Below are positions 30,602 to 39,415 of a stretch of 64,000 nucleotides of DNA, one piece after another. The translations under genes and the position numbers were made by a program. The notes below the pieces were generated by a model. The model was given only the letters and a program-made list of their open reading frames with translations, made no database searches and was not told the origin of the DNA. Numbering within the stretch: the first letter of the stretch is position 1; every line of letters starts with the position of its first letter. This DNA is from Paraburkholderia youngii (GTDB lineage: Bacteria > Pseudomonadota > Gammaproteobacteria > Burkholderiales > Burkholderiaceae): contig NZ_JAALDK010000002.1 in the NCBI RefSeq assembly GCF_013366925.1, forward strand, positions 434,001-498,000. Reading direction: 5' to 3'.

Positions 30602-32296
30602 TCAGGCCCGCCGTGCGGACAGATGGCGAATCACCGACACCATCGCGTCCACTTCATCGCACGTGTTGTAGAACGCCAGCGAAGGACGCACCGTCGCTTC
30701 CAGTCCAAAACGACGCAGGATCGGTTGCGCGCAGTGATGTCCCGAGCGCACCGCGATACCTTCTTGCGACAGCGCACGCCCAACCTCTTCGGTTTCATAT
30801 CCCTTCAGCACGAAAGACAGCACGCTCGCCTTATCGCGCGCGGTACCGACGAGCCGCACCCCCGGGACGGGCGCGAGCGCATGCGTCGCGTACTCCAGCA
30901 GATCGTGCTCATAGCGCGCGATATTCTCGATGCCGACGCGCTCAACGTAGTCGAGCGCGGCGCCGAGTCCCACCGCGTCGGCAATATTGCCGGTGCCTGC
31001 CTCGAAGCGGTTCGGCGGCGGCTGGAACACCGTGCGCTCGAACGTCACGTCGGCGATCATGTTGCCGCCGCCCTGCCAGGGCGGCATGTCGTCGAGAATC
31101 GCGCGCTTGCCGTAGACCACGCCGATGCCCGTCGGACCGAAGATCTTGTGACCCGAGAACACGAAGAAGTCGGCGTCGAGCGCCTGCACGTCGACGCGCA
31201 TGTGCGAGACCGACTGCGCGCCGTCCACGAGCGCCTTCGCCCCAGCCCGGTGCGCGAGTTCGACGATCTCGCGCACCGGCACCACCGTTCCGAGCGCATT
31301 GGATACCTGGGTAACCGAAACGATCTTCGTGCGGTCGTTCAGCAGCTTGCGGTATTCATCGAGCAGCACCTGCCCCGAATCGTCGACGGGAATCACGCGC
31401 AGCTTCGCGCCCGTTTGCGCCGCGAGTTGCTGCCACGGCACGATATTGGCGTGATGTTCGAGATGCGACACGACGATCTCATCGCCGGCGCCGACGTTCT
31501 GCACGCCCCACGACTTGGCGATCAGATTGATCGCCTCGGTCGTGCCGCGCACGAACACGATCTCGTCCGGCGACGACGCGCCGATGAAGCGCTGCACCGT
31601 GCTGCGGGCGTTTTCGTAGGCATCCGTCGCACGGCCCGCGAGCGTATGCGCGGCGCGATGGATGTTCGAGTTTTCGTGCGCGTAGAAATACGCGAGCCGG
31701 TCGATCACGGACTGCGGTTTTTGCGTCGTCGCCGCGTTATCGAACCAGATCAGCTGCCTGCCGTTCACGCGCTCCTGAAGAATCGGAAAATCACGGCGAA
31801 TCGCGTTGACGTCGAACAGCGGGCGGCCTGCCGGTGTGCCTGCCGCGAGCGCGCGTGAATCGGCGTTGCCCTGCGTGCCCTCGACGAAGTACGGCGCGCC
31901 GCCACGCGGCAAGCCAAGCGGATCGCCTACCGGCGGGAAGCGATGAATCGACAGCAACTCGCGCAACTCGTCCTCGCCAGGAAGTCCGAATGAACCGGGT
32001 GCGGCAGCGCCGCTCGCTGGCAACGCGATCTGCTGATCGGGACGCGACCAGCCATGCGCCGGCGCCTGCATGAAATAGTAGGGCGAGGCCGGGTGCGAAT
32101 TTGCTGCCTTCGGCGCCCACGCATGACCTGCCGACACATCCGGTGCGGGCGCGCCGCCCGGCAACGCGCTGAAGAACTCGGTCGCGAGGAGTGCGAGCAG
32201 CGCCGGATCAGGCAGTCCCGCCGGCAACACGGACGGCGGCACCGCTGACGATGCCCCCGCGCTGAGCGGACTACCGGTAGGTGTCTGGATAGTCAT
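30602..32296 (-). CDS. Family 2A encapsulin cargo: cysteine desulfurase (SufS-like) with disordered targeting N-terminus
   Basis: A 564-residue PLP enzyme removing sulfur from cysteine, probably packed inside the SrpI shell. Residues 1-160 form a proline/alanine/glycine-rich disordered extension containing short conserved-looking motifs (SPYYFMQAP; LPGEDELRELLSIHRFPPVGDPLGL; APYFVEG). This is the kind of N-terminal targeting domain that loads cargo in family 2A systems. Residues 160-564 match SufS: NAATTQKP near 187, PLP-lysine Lys384 in FSGHKIFG and catalytic Cys522 in RSGHHCAQP. The ATG at 32296 overlaps the end of srpI by 26 bases, which couples shell and cargo. Encapsulation is family knowledge plus context. 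Confidence 0.9.
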   Translation of the reverse strand: MTIQTPTGSPLSAGASSAVPPSVLPAGLPDPALLALLATEFFSALPGGAPAPDVSAGHAWAPKAANSHPASPYYFMQAPAHGWSRPDQQIALPASGAAAPGSFGLPGEDELRELLSIHRFPPVGDPLGLPRGGAPYFVEGTQGNADSRALAAGTPAGRPLFDVNAIRRDFPILQERVNGRQLIWFDNAATTQKPQSVIDRLAYFYAHENSNIHRAAHTLAGRATDAYENARSTVQRFIGASSPDEIVFVRGTTEAINLIAKSWGVQNVGAGDEIVVSHLEHHANIVPWQQLAAQTGAKLRVIPVDDSGQVLLDEYRKLLNDRTKIVSVTQVSNALGTVVPVREIVELAHRAGAKALVDGAQSVSHMRVDVQALDADFFVFSGHKIFGPTGIGVVYGKRAILDDMPPWQGGGNMIADVTFERTVFQPPPNRFEAGTGNIADAVGLGAALDYVERVGIENIARYEHDLLEYATHALAPVPGVRLVGTARDKASVLSFVLKGYETEEVGRALSQEGIAVRSGHHCAQPILRRFGLEATVRPSLAFYNTCDEVDAMVSVIRHLSARRA

Positions 32297-33203
32297 GGTA
32301 TTTGCCGATCTCTACGTCGTCGAGCACTGCGAGCGCATCGGGTGAATGAACGGCGAGCGAGCAATACAGCGAGATCAGATACGATGCGATCGCCTGGTTG
32401 TTGATGCCCATGAAACGCACCGACAGCCCCGGCCCCTGCTCGCCGGCGACGCCCGGCTGATAGAGACCGACCACACCCTGACGCTTGTCGCCGACACGCA
32501 GCAGCAAAATCTTCGTCTTGCCATCGGCGACCGGCACCTTGTCCGACGGAATCAGCGGAATGCCGCGCCACGTGATGAACTGCGAGCCGAACAGGCTGAC
32601 CGTCGGCGGCGGTACGCCACGGCGCGTGCACTCGCGGCCGAACGCCGCGATCGCGAGCGGATGCGTGAGGAAAAACGCCGGCTCCTTCCAGACTCTCGTC
32701 AGCAGCTCGTCGAGATCGTCCGGTGTCGGTGCGCCCGTCAGCGGAAATACGCGCTGTTCTTCATCGACGTTCGCAAGCAGACCGTAGTCCGGATTGTTGA
32801 TGAGCTGGCTTTCCTGTACTTCCTTGATCGTCTCGATCGTCAGACGCAGTTGTTCCTTGATCTGATCATGCGGGCTGCTGTAGAGATCGGAGATCCGCGT
32901 GTGCACGTCGAGAACCGTGCTGACCGCATTGAGGAAGTACTCGCGTGGGTTTTCCTCGTAAGGAACGTACGTCGTGGGCAGCGTGCTTTCGTCTTCGCGC
33001 GCGGTGCAGGCGGCCTGAACGGCTTCCGGATCCTTCACTCGGTTCAGACGATAGATGCCCGCCTCGACGGGCACCCATTGCAGCAGATGGGTCAGCCAGC
33101 GTGGCGTGATGGTGGAAAGCTGCGGGACTGTTTTAGTGGCGTTGGCTAATTGCCGTGCTGCGTTATCGCCGAGCGCGGTCTGGCCGCTCGCTGACGTCGA
33201 CAT
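32271..33203 (-). CDS. srpI: Family 2A encapsulin shell protein (SrpI)
   Basis: A 310-residue HK97-fold capsid protein of the SrpI/family 2A encapsulin type, which self-assembles into a hollow protein nanocompartment. The N-terminal arm (residues 1-60) is followed by FLNAVSTVLDVHTRISDLYSSPHDQIKEQLRLTIETIKEVQESQLINN, an E-loop-like acidic region, DLDELLTRVWKEPAFFLTHP and a C-terminal SLYCSLAVHSPDALAVL. It carries no phage genes around it. RBS GGAG lies eight bases before ATG at 33203. It overlaps the desulfurase gene, and a good promoter lies 55-83 bases upstream. Confidence 0.9.
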   Translation of the reverse strand: MSTSASGQTALGDNAARQLANATKTVPQLSTITPRWLTHLLQWVPVEAGIYRLNRVKDPEAVQAACTAREDESTLPTTYVPYEENPREYFLNAVSTVLDVHTRISDLYSSPHDQIKEQLRLTIETIKEVQESQLINNPDYGLLANVDEEQRVFPLTGAPTPDDLDELLTRVWKEPAFFLTHPLAIAAFGRECTRRGVPPPTVSLFGSQFITWRGIPLIPSDKVPVADGKTKILLLRVGDKRQGVVGLYQPGVAGEQGPGLSVRFMGINNQAIASYLISLYCSLAVHSPDALAVLDDVEIGKYHDYPDTYR

Positions 33204-33257
33204 ACGAAGGCTCCAGGGTCTATAGAAGAAAAACGGGAATGCTTATGACGGCAGGGA

Positions 33258-33286
33258 ATTATCAGGAGACTCAAATACTGGCTCAA
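33258..33286 (-). promoter_or_regulatory. Sigma-70-like promoter upstream of srpI
   Basis: On the minus strand TTGAGC (33281-33286) and GATAAT (33258-33263) are separated by exactly 17 bases, close to the sigma-70 consensus. Start of transcription would be about 45 bases before the srpI ATG. It lies between the IS-disrupted regulator gene and the shell gene, so it would let srpI be transcribed independently of the upstream genes. Confidence 0.55.
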
Positions 33287-33566
33287 CATGCTATAGCCAT
33301 CATCACGCGTGCAACGGGCCCTGCTTCCCGTCGCGACGCGGCTTACCTGTGCCCGTGAAGCACTGCGAATTCAATCCTGGAGCGCAACGATCAGGCGGGA
33401 AGCCGGGATGACGCGGCGCCCTGCTCGTACGCGGACGCCTCGGCCGTCGGCGGCGCGCACAGCAGCGTCGCGATCGGCACGTTGAGCGCGCGCGCCAGCT
33501 TGTCGGCCGTAACGATCGACGCGATCGCACTACCCCGTTCGATCTCGCCGACATACGACCGGTTTA

Positions 33567-34469
33567 GAACCCTTAACAAAATGAACGAGGGGGGCTGTTT
33601 ACTCTCGATGAATCCTGTTAACCTTTTCATTGTTTCGACGACGAAAAGGACATGGCTAAACCTATACTCGACGACGAACTTTGGGCACTGATCGAACCGT
33701 TGCTGCCCCCTCCCAAACCAAGGCGAAGCCGTTATCCTGGGCGCAAACCGCTTGATGATCGTGCGCTCCTCATGGGCATCCTGTTCATCCTGCAGACAGG
33801 CCTGCGCTGGGACCTGCTGCCACGCGAGATGGGCTGCGGCAGCGGCATGAGTTGCTGGCGCCGTCTGCGGGACTGGCAGGCTGCCGGCGTTTGGGACCGA
33901 CTGCATGAAGTCCTGCTAGCAAAGCTGCGTGCGGCTGACCAGATTGACTGGTCCCGTGTCATCGTCGATTCCTCCTCGATCCGCGCAGTGGGCGCAGGTC
34001 AAAAACGGGACCGAATCCCACGGATCGCGCGCGACCCGGTTCAAAGCACCATCTCATCACCGAGGCGCAGGGCATCCCGCTCGCGGTAATCCTCACAGGC
34101 GCCAACCGTAACGACGTTACCCAGCTTCGCCCACTGGTTGACGCCATCGCGCCCATTGCTGGCAAGCGCGGCCGGCCACTTTCGAAGCCCCATATTGTTC
34201 AGGGCGACCGAGGCTACGATCACGACAAATACCGACGTCCGCTACACGCAGCCGGCATCGCGACTGAAATCGCCCGACGCGGCGAGCCACATGGCAGCGG
34301 ACTGGGCAAAACACGCTGGGTTGTCGAGCGCACCATTTCATGGCTCCATAACTTTCGACGACTGCGTATCCGCTTCGAACGTCTTGCCTCCATCCATGAA
34401 GCCTTCATGAAAATCGCATGCTGCATCATCTGCTGGCGAAGACTGAAGAACTCATTTTGTTAACGCTTC
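33567..34469 (+). mobile_element. IS5-family (IS427-like) insertion sequence
   Basis: A 903-base element inserted in the regulator gene. Ends carry imperfect inverted repeats: GAACCCTTAACAAAATGA on the left and, on the opposite strand at the right, GAAGCGTTAACAAAATGA. They are flanked by a 3-bp TTA duplication (33564-33566 and 34470-34472); TTAG (4 bp) is an equally possible reading. Short target duplications of this kind are typical of the group. The transposase runs opposite to the interrupted gene. Confidence 0.82.
33652..34463 (+). CDS. IS5-family transposase, two frames (probable programmed frameshift)
   Basis: DDE transposase in two overlapping frames. The first frame (from ATG 33652) gives MAKPILDDELWALIEPLLPPP and the IVDSSSIRA catalytic Asp, then reads into non-homologous sequence near 34000. 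The second frame, joined by a -1 shift at the CAAAAAC run near 34000, supplies the next Asp (QGDRGYDHDKYRR) and Glu (VERTISWLHNFRRL), ending at TAA 34463. This two-frame arrangement matches IS427-group elements. Whether the shift is programmed or accidental cannot be decided here. Confidence 0.78.
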
Positions 34470-34562
34470 TTAGCCCCGCAAACTCGGCAAGCTGCTCCTG
34501 CGACCACGACAGCGCTTCGCGCAAGGACCGCACCGTCGCCCCGAAGTCGCGCACAAGTGCTG

Positions 34563-35519
34563 TCATCCCGGTACCTCCGCCGATATCGCGTTGGCGGCCG
34601 GCGCCGCCGCTCGCGCCGACTCACTGCGCAGTACCGCCTGGCTGACGTGCGAGCCCGGCGCGACATCGTGCGTGATCCACACGTTGCCGCCGATCGTCGC
34701 GCCACGTCCGATCGTCACACGGCCAAGAATCGTCGCGCCCGCGTAGATGACGACGTCGTCCTCGACGATCGGATGGCGCGCAAGCCCCTTTTCGGGGTGA
34801 CCGTTTTCGTTGAGCGGAAAGCGCTTCGCGCCGAGCGTCACCGCCTGGTACACGCGTACCCGCTCGCCGATCACGGAGGTCTCGCCGATCACGACACCGG
34901 TGCCGTGATCGATGAAAAAGCCCGAGCCGATTCGCGCACCTGGATGGATGTCGATACCGGTTTGCGCATGCGCGAGTTCAGCGACGATCCGCGCGAGCAA
35001 GGGCAGGCCAAGGCAATAGAGTTCGTGAGCGAGCCGATGATGGATCATCGCGAGCACGCCGGGATAGCACAGCAGCACCTCGTCGACGCTGCCGGCCGCG
35101 GGATCGCCGTGGTACGCCGCGATCACATCGCTGTCGAGCAGCGAGCGAATCGCGGGCAGGCGCCGCGAGAATGCGCGGATTGCTTCGATCGCGCGGCCTT
35201 CTATCGCCTCGCCATCGATTCTTTCGCGTCGTGCCGCGTATTGCAGTTCGAGCCGCGCCTGCGCCAGAAGACCGTTCAACGCTGCATCGAGCGCGTGCGC
35301 GACGTAGAAGTTTTCACTTTCCTGTCGCAGGTCGGGCGGCCCGAGCCGCATTGGAAACAGCGCGCCCTTCAGCGCGTCGATGACGGTTGCGAGTGCGTCG
35401 CGCGACGGCAGATCGCGGCCGCCTGGCTCCAGCGCGCGACGCTGCACGTCACGCCATTGTTGCCGGACCGTTTGTAACGATCCGGCGATGTCGTCGATAT
35501 CGAATGCCGCCACTGCCAT
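34563..35519 (-). CDS. epsC: Serine O-acetyltransferase (EpsC/CysE type)
   Basis: A 318-residue enzyme making O-acetylserine, the acceptor for sulfide in cysteine synthesis. The helical N-terminal domain runs to about 180; the left-handed beta-helix follows with the active-site histidine (His205 in FIDHGTGVVIGE), IHPGARIG before it, and KRFPLNENGHPEKGLARHPIVEDDVVIYAGATILG. The EpsC-style alanine-rich ending is about 20 residues. ATG at 35519 starts a plausible helical domain. Its stop overlaps the regulator start (ATGA). It is a standard neighbour in family 2A encapsulin operons. Confidence 0.9.
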   Translation of the reverse strand: MAVAAFDIDDIAGSLQTVRQQWRDVQRRALEPGGRDLPSRDALATVIDALKGALFPMRLGPPDLRQESENFYVAHALDAALNGLLAQARLELQYAARRERIDGEAIEGRAIEAIRAFSRRLPAIRSLLDSDVIAAYHGDPAAGSVDEVLLCYPGVLAMIHHRLAHELYCLGLPLLARIVAELAHAQTGIDIHPGARIGSGFFIDHGTGVVIGETSVIGERVRVYQAVTLGAKRFPLNENGHPEKGLARHPIVEDDVVIYAGATILGRVTIGRGATIGGNVWITHDVAPGSHVSQAVLRSESARAAAPAANAISAEVPG

Positions 35520-35611
35520 GCTCCCTGTGATTGATGACCGGCACGCGGCTCGTCAGGCTGCGCCTCGTCGCGCGAAGCGCGCGCATCCCCGAAGGCGCCA
35601 ACAAGCCCGCG

Positions 35612-36079
35612 CTAGTCCTGCACCCACGGCAGATCGTGAAAGCGCCAGCCATTCACTGCGCCGCGATGCTGGCCGTCGTTCAGATCCCCTTCGAAACCTT
35701 CCAGCACGTTGAAAACCTGCGTGAAGCCCGCCTTGGCCGCCGCTTCGGCCGCCAGCGCCGAGCGATTGCCGCTGCGGCACAAAAGCAGAACGACCGCGTC
35801 CTTGCCAGTTTTCGCTTCGAGCTCGCGCACAAAACGCGGATTGCGCGTGAGACTCGTGCCCGTCGCCCACGGCACGTGCACCGTGCCCGGCACATGGCCG
35901 ACGAACTTGCGCTCCTCTGCCGTTCGCACATCCACCAGCAGCGCAGCGCCACTGGAAAAAAGCGCCCATGCGTCCTGCGGCGCGACGCCGCCGGCATAAG
36001 GGAGCCCTGCCGTTGCCGCCTTTTCGCGTGCCGTCTCGAGCTCTGCGTGGACCGGTCGTTGTTCGAGTACTGCTGTCAT
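35612..36079 (-). CDS. Single-domain rhodanese-like sulfurtransferase
   Basis: A 155-residue rhodanese fold with an intact catalytic loop (Cys in LLLCRSGNRSA), the FVGHVPGTVHVPW strand and a WALFSSGAALLVDVRTAEE start. A strong GGAGG stands five bases ahead of ATG 36079, whereas the upstream extension has no support. It transfers sulfane sulfur to thiol acceptors. It is first in the encapsulin operon (then acetyltransferase, regulator, shell, desulfurase), a natural downstream handler of persulfide from the desulfurase. Confidence 0.88.
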   Translation of the reverse strand: MTAVLEQRPVHAELETAREKAATAGLPYAGGVAPQDAWALFSSGAALLVDVRTAEERKFVGHVPGTVHVPWATGTSLTRNPRFVRELEAKTGKDAVVLLLCRSGNRSALAAEAAAKAGFTQVFNVLEGFEGDLNDGQHRGAVNGWRFHDLPWVQD

Positions 36080-36368
36080 GTCGCCTCCTTGGTGATGGAA
36101 AGTGCCGCCACAGCGCGGCAAACCGTCTATAGCCATCAGAAGCGATCATGAGCCAGGCGGTAAGGGCAACAGAACCAATCAAATTTCATTTCTAAAGATC
36201 GGCAAATGGAATGGAGGTGTCCGAGTCCGGCCGGGGCGGCCGGTCAGCCAGCGCGCTGTTTCGTTCGCAATGTTGCCGGGCGTCGCACCAAATAAATCAG
36301 GCAAATACGCCGGCTCTCAAAGCATGTCAACCACGCGCGCGTGCCGGTCGCTCAAGGCCTCTTCGCGG

Positions 36369-36623
36369 TCACTCGATGAGATGCCCTGGCGACCCGCCTT
36401 GCGCACCCAAACCACGCACGTCGAATGGACTGCCGGTATAGGTTCTGCTCGATTCGGTAATCGCGCGCTTGCCCGGTATCAGCGGAAACACCAGTCCCGC
36501 GAAGCGCACGGCCTCCTCCAGATACGGGTAGCCAGACAGCACGAACCGGTCGACGCCGATCTCCATGTACTCGCGCAACCGCTCGGCGACGATCTGCGGA
36601 TCGCCGACCAGCGCAGTCCCCTG
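36369..36623 (-). pseudogene. ssuD: ssuD remnant (C-terminal part of alkanesulfonate monooxygenase)
   Basis: Reads on the minus strand as [53 protein letters not shown], the characteristic end of SsuD, then a 30-residue tail to the stop at 36369. The first three quarters of the enzyme are missing because an IS30 fragment abuts its 5' side near 36630. It lies just upstream of and in the same direction as the rhodanese-encapsulin operon, which suggests that ssuD was once part of, or next to, that operon. Confidence 0.75.
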
Positions 36624-36639
36624 GGATCGGGCGCCGCGG

Positions 36640-37431
36640 CCCAAACTCTGTAAACTGGTTGAACACCGGATGTTGGCACGCATCGTGGCAGACAAACTCC
36701 AGCTGGAGTGGTCGCCTCAGCGGAACGCCGGAGGGCTCAGGCGCGCATACCCGGGCAACGAGGATTTCCACGTGTCACACGAGACCATCTATCGCAGTCT
36801 CTTCATCCAGGCACGCGGTGCCCTGAAGAAGGAGCTGCTGGAACATTTGCGGCGTACTCGGGCCATGCGCCGTTCGCGCCATCACACGCAGAAGACGGAT
36901 GATCACGGCAGGATTCGCGACACGGTATCGATCAGCGAACGTCCAGCGACAGTTGAAGACCGCGCGGTACCGGGACACTGGGAAGGTGATCTGCTGTGCG
37001 GTAGCGCGAACAGCCAGATTGCGACGCTCGTCGTGCGCCAGACACGCTATGTGATGCTGGTGAAGATAGCCAGTAAGGACAGCGAGACGGTCATCAATGC
37101 ACTCATCAGGCATGCCGGCAAGTTGCCACAGGAACTCTATAGATCGCTAACATGGGATCGTGGAACGGAGATGGCCAACCACATGCGGTTCACCGTTGCC
37201 ACAGACATTGCCGTCTACTTCTGCGACCCGCAACATCCCTGGCAGCGTGGTTCGAATGAGAACACCAATGGACTATTGAGGCAGTACTTCCCGAAAGGTA
37301 CCGATCTGTCAGTGCGTTCACAGGCCAAACTCGACGCCGTGGCAGGACGCCTTAATGAGCGTCCCAGGAAGACCCTGAACTACGAAATGCCAGCCGAACG
37401 ATTCCAACGGACTATTGCATCCACCGGTTGA
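36640..37431 (+). pseudogene. IS30-family transposase, 5' truncated
   Basis: The catalytic part of an IS30 transposase is open: VSHETIYRSLFIQARGALKKEL, the first Asp in GHWEGDLLCGSANSQIATLV, the second in LTWDRGTEMANH and Glu in QRGSNENTNGLLRQYFP, ending RTIASTG at 37431. The N-terminal DNA-binding part (about 80-100 residues) is absent; the frame runs straight into ssuD-derived sequence. The element is therefore not autonomous. A 23-base sequence near its end recurs at 45856 with two mismatches. Confidence 0.8.
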
Positions 37432-37876
37432 ATCCGCCCCGAATTGTGTGCGTAGCACGACCGTCAGGTTTTGGAGTAGTGCAGCAAAATCCAACAGAGG
37501 GTTTCCTCGGGGCACTGCAGCGCAGCTCGCGGCCGACTGTTCGCGTTCAACCTGACTCACCGTATGCCGCCGCTTTGTCGTACTAGTGAAGCGGCGCCTT
37601 CCTGATTGGCTAAACCGACGGGTCTAAAAAGGCCGGAAAACGGACAGAGGCAATGGCAGTATCCTGCTTTGCTCGGTATAACACACAGGGACGAAAAACA
37701 ATATTGGCGTCGCATGACAAGCCGCGGCCAATGATAGATTCGGGCTCTTCATCATTCGTGCGCCGCGTGGGGGTATTTCTCGCTAGATGGGCAGGCTAAC
37801 GCATCCGATGTTCGAAGTCTACCCTCGTCTATAATTCACGAGCCAGAACATCAATGATCGCACGGAGCCCTATTTT
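37432..37876. other. Non-coding region after IS30 remnant
   Basis: A 445-base stretch with the IS30 right tail at its left, and a near-perfect -10 element TATAAT at 37830-37835, about 42 bases before the next start codon, likely the promoter of the double-HTH protein gene. The matching -35 is weak (GATGTT region). I see no other gene. Confidence 0.45.
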
Positions 37877-39259
37877 ATGAGTCAACCCCGCGGACGACAT
37901 GCGGGACCTCGGGACAGCGGCCAGCGCCAACCTCGTCACGTGAAAAAGTCACCGCCCAACAGGCAGGGACAACCGTACGTGAAGGCACCGCCTCGAGACT
38001 CCACTCAGACTGCGTCGATTTTCAAAACACGATCATTTCAGTTTCTCGTCGATGCCGTGGGCGCAGAGAATATCGCGCTCGGACTCGACTCGAACATGAC
38101 GCGAGTGGCCGAACTGATGAAGGGCGAAAGATTCACGCCCGAGACCGCTTTTCATATGGAAACCACGCTTGGGCTTCCGCACGGTTTCTTTGACCAGCCC
38201 CATCCTGCGCTCGCGCCCGAAACCATCGCCCGTCTGAAGTCACCGCTCGACTTTGTCAAACCAGACGACGAGCCCGAGGTGGAGTCTGAAACGCCCGTAC
38301 CGGCTTCCGCCCCGAACGGCGGCCAACAACCCATGCTGGAAGATAACCTGTCCGAGGAAACGGAAATGCCAAAGAAAGCAACGGGCGGGTCGCCGGTGAC
38401 CGTCAAAAAGAGTCGAAGCCAGATGGCCAGACCGACTGGCACCCATGCACCAGGAAAAGATTCATCTTCGAAATCCAGAGCCTCTTCTGAAGCGACCCGG
38501 CAGCACCCGCTGGCGTTAGACGACAGCGCTACGGTCGAAAACATTCGACGGCAGAACCTCCACGTCCTTACGGGTCGCAACGGATCCAAAGCGCGACTTG
38601 GTGTAGTCCTATCCATGACCAAGTCAAACATGGCACATCGGCTATATGGCAAGAAGCGCATGGACGATGTCGAGGCGAACCGTTTCACGGAGCGACTTGG
38701 TTTGCCGACTGGCTGGTTGGACTCGCCCCGCTCGGAAGCGGAGATTCCCGAGTCGGTGTCACGGCTGCTCACTCCCGCTTCGCGCGGACGTGCGTCCGCG
38801 GATCAACACGAGCCGATTGCGGCCACCGCGAACGACGATGCGTCAGGAAGACCCGTAAGTTCGAAGGTGCACACGCGGCGCGCGCGGACGGGCGTCCCGG
38901 TTGAGCCAGACAGCGCCTCGCCTGCTTCAGCGGATGCCGGAGAAGCGACAGAGGCAATCGTCGTCAGCCAGCAAGATCACATAAGCGGTGCCTCCGCCGA
39001 GGCCGCCGGTCGTTCCTCTGAAGGCAGTGATGGCAAGCTGCCGGTGGTCACACCGCCCACCGCTCAATTGCTTCCAGCCGCTGCAATCCCGCAGCAAAAC
39101 CCCGTGTCGCTCCCCGCTTCCGTCACCAGCCTGGACAACCTTGTCGGTATCGCGCCAATCGCGGAAGCGTTGATCAAGACGCTGGCAGGTAAGGCACGCA
39201 CGGGCCGATTGGACGAATTGAAGGCTCTGGAACTTCTGCAGCAGGCAGTCCTGCTGTGA
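37877..39259 (+). CDS. Uncharacterised protein with two related HTH-like segments
   Basis: A 460-residue protein I do not recognise by name. Residues about 55-115 (FLVDAVGAENIALGLDSNMTRVAELMKGERFTPETAFHMETTLGLPHGFFDQP) and about 230-285 (LTGRNGSKARLGVVLSMTKSNMAHRLYGKKRMDDVEANRFTERLGLPTGWLDSP) share a Cro/lambda-repressor-like pattern: a helix, an S-N-M-x-R/H turn, then LGLPxGxxD. Between and after them are long low-complexity Ser/Pro/Ala linkers. The C-terminal segment (SLDNLVGIAPIAEALIKTLAGKARTGRLDELKALELLQ) is helical. It is convergent with rpoD. A double-headed DNA-binding architecture is inference. Confidence 0.75.
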   Translation: MSQPRGRHAGPRDSGQRQPRHVKKSPPNRQGQPYVKAPPRDSTQTASIFKTRSFQFLVDAVGAENIALGLDSNMTRVAELMKGERFTPETAFHMETTLGLPHGFFDQPHPALAPETIARLKSPLDFVKPDDEPEVESETPVPASAPNGGQQPMLEDNLSEETEMPKKATGGSPVTVKKSRSQMARPTGTHAPGKDSSSKSRASSEATRQHPLALDDSATVENIRRQNLHVLTGRNGSKARLGVVLSMTKSNMAHRLYGKKRMDDVEANRFTERLGLPTGWLDSPRSEAEIPESVSRLLTPASRGRASADQHEPIAATANDDASGRPVSSKVHTRRARTGVPVEPDSASPASADAGEATEAIVVSQQDHISGASAEAAGRSSEGSDGKLPVVTPPTAQLLPAAAIPQQNPVSLPASVTSLDNLVGIAPIAEALIKTLAGKARTGRLDELKALELLQQAVLL

Positions 39260-39415
39260 GTCGGCGGTAGCGTACGACGATCCGCTGTCCGATGAGGCGT
39301 GAAGCGCATTGAGCCGTCCGGGCCCGGTGCGCTCCACAACGGCCTATGCGCTCGACGATCGGGAGCGCCTGCCGTCCCTGAAACAGCGCAACCCGCTTAT
39401 GCACGAGTCTACGCG

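Larger units (their letters stand above)
33391..34566 (-). pseudogene. XRE-family HTH regulator disrupted by IS insertion
   Basis: The two halves lie either side of the IS5-family element. The 5' half starts at 34566 (MTALVRDFGATVRSLREALSWSQEQLAEFAGL), overlapping the acetyltransferase stop (ATGA). The 3' half ends at 33391. Deleting the element and one TTA copy joins EFAGL to NRSYVGEIERG in frame, giving a complete XRE helix-turn-helix and an 89-residue regulator with a short alanine-rich tail. It probably controlled the encapsulin genes; it is now inactive. Confidence 0.85.

Noticed and set aside
30251..31858. 535-residue plus-strand open frame opposite the desulfurase
   Set aside because: Histidine/arginine-rich antisense frame of the clearly coding desulfurase.
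37318..37560. 80-residue minus-strand frame over the IS30 tail
   Set aside because: It mostly mirrors IS30 sequence and has no start signal.
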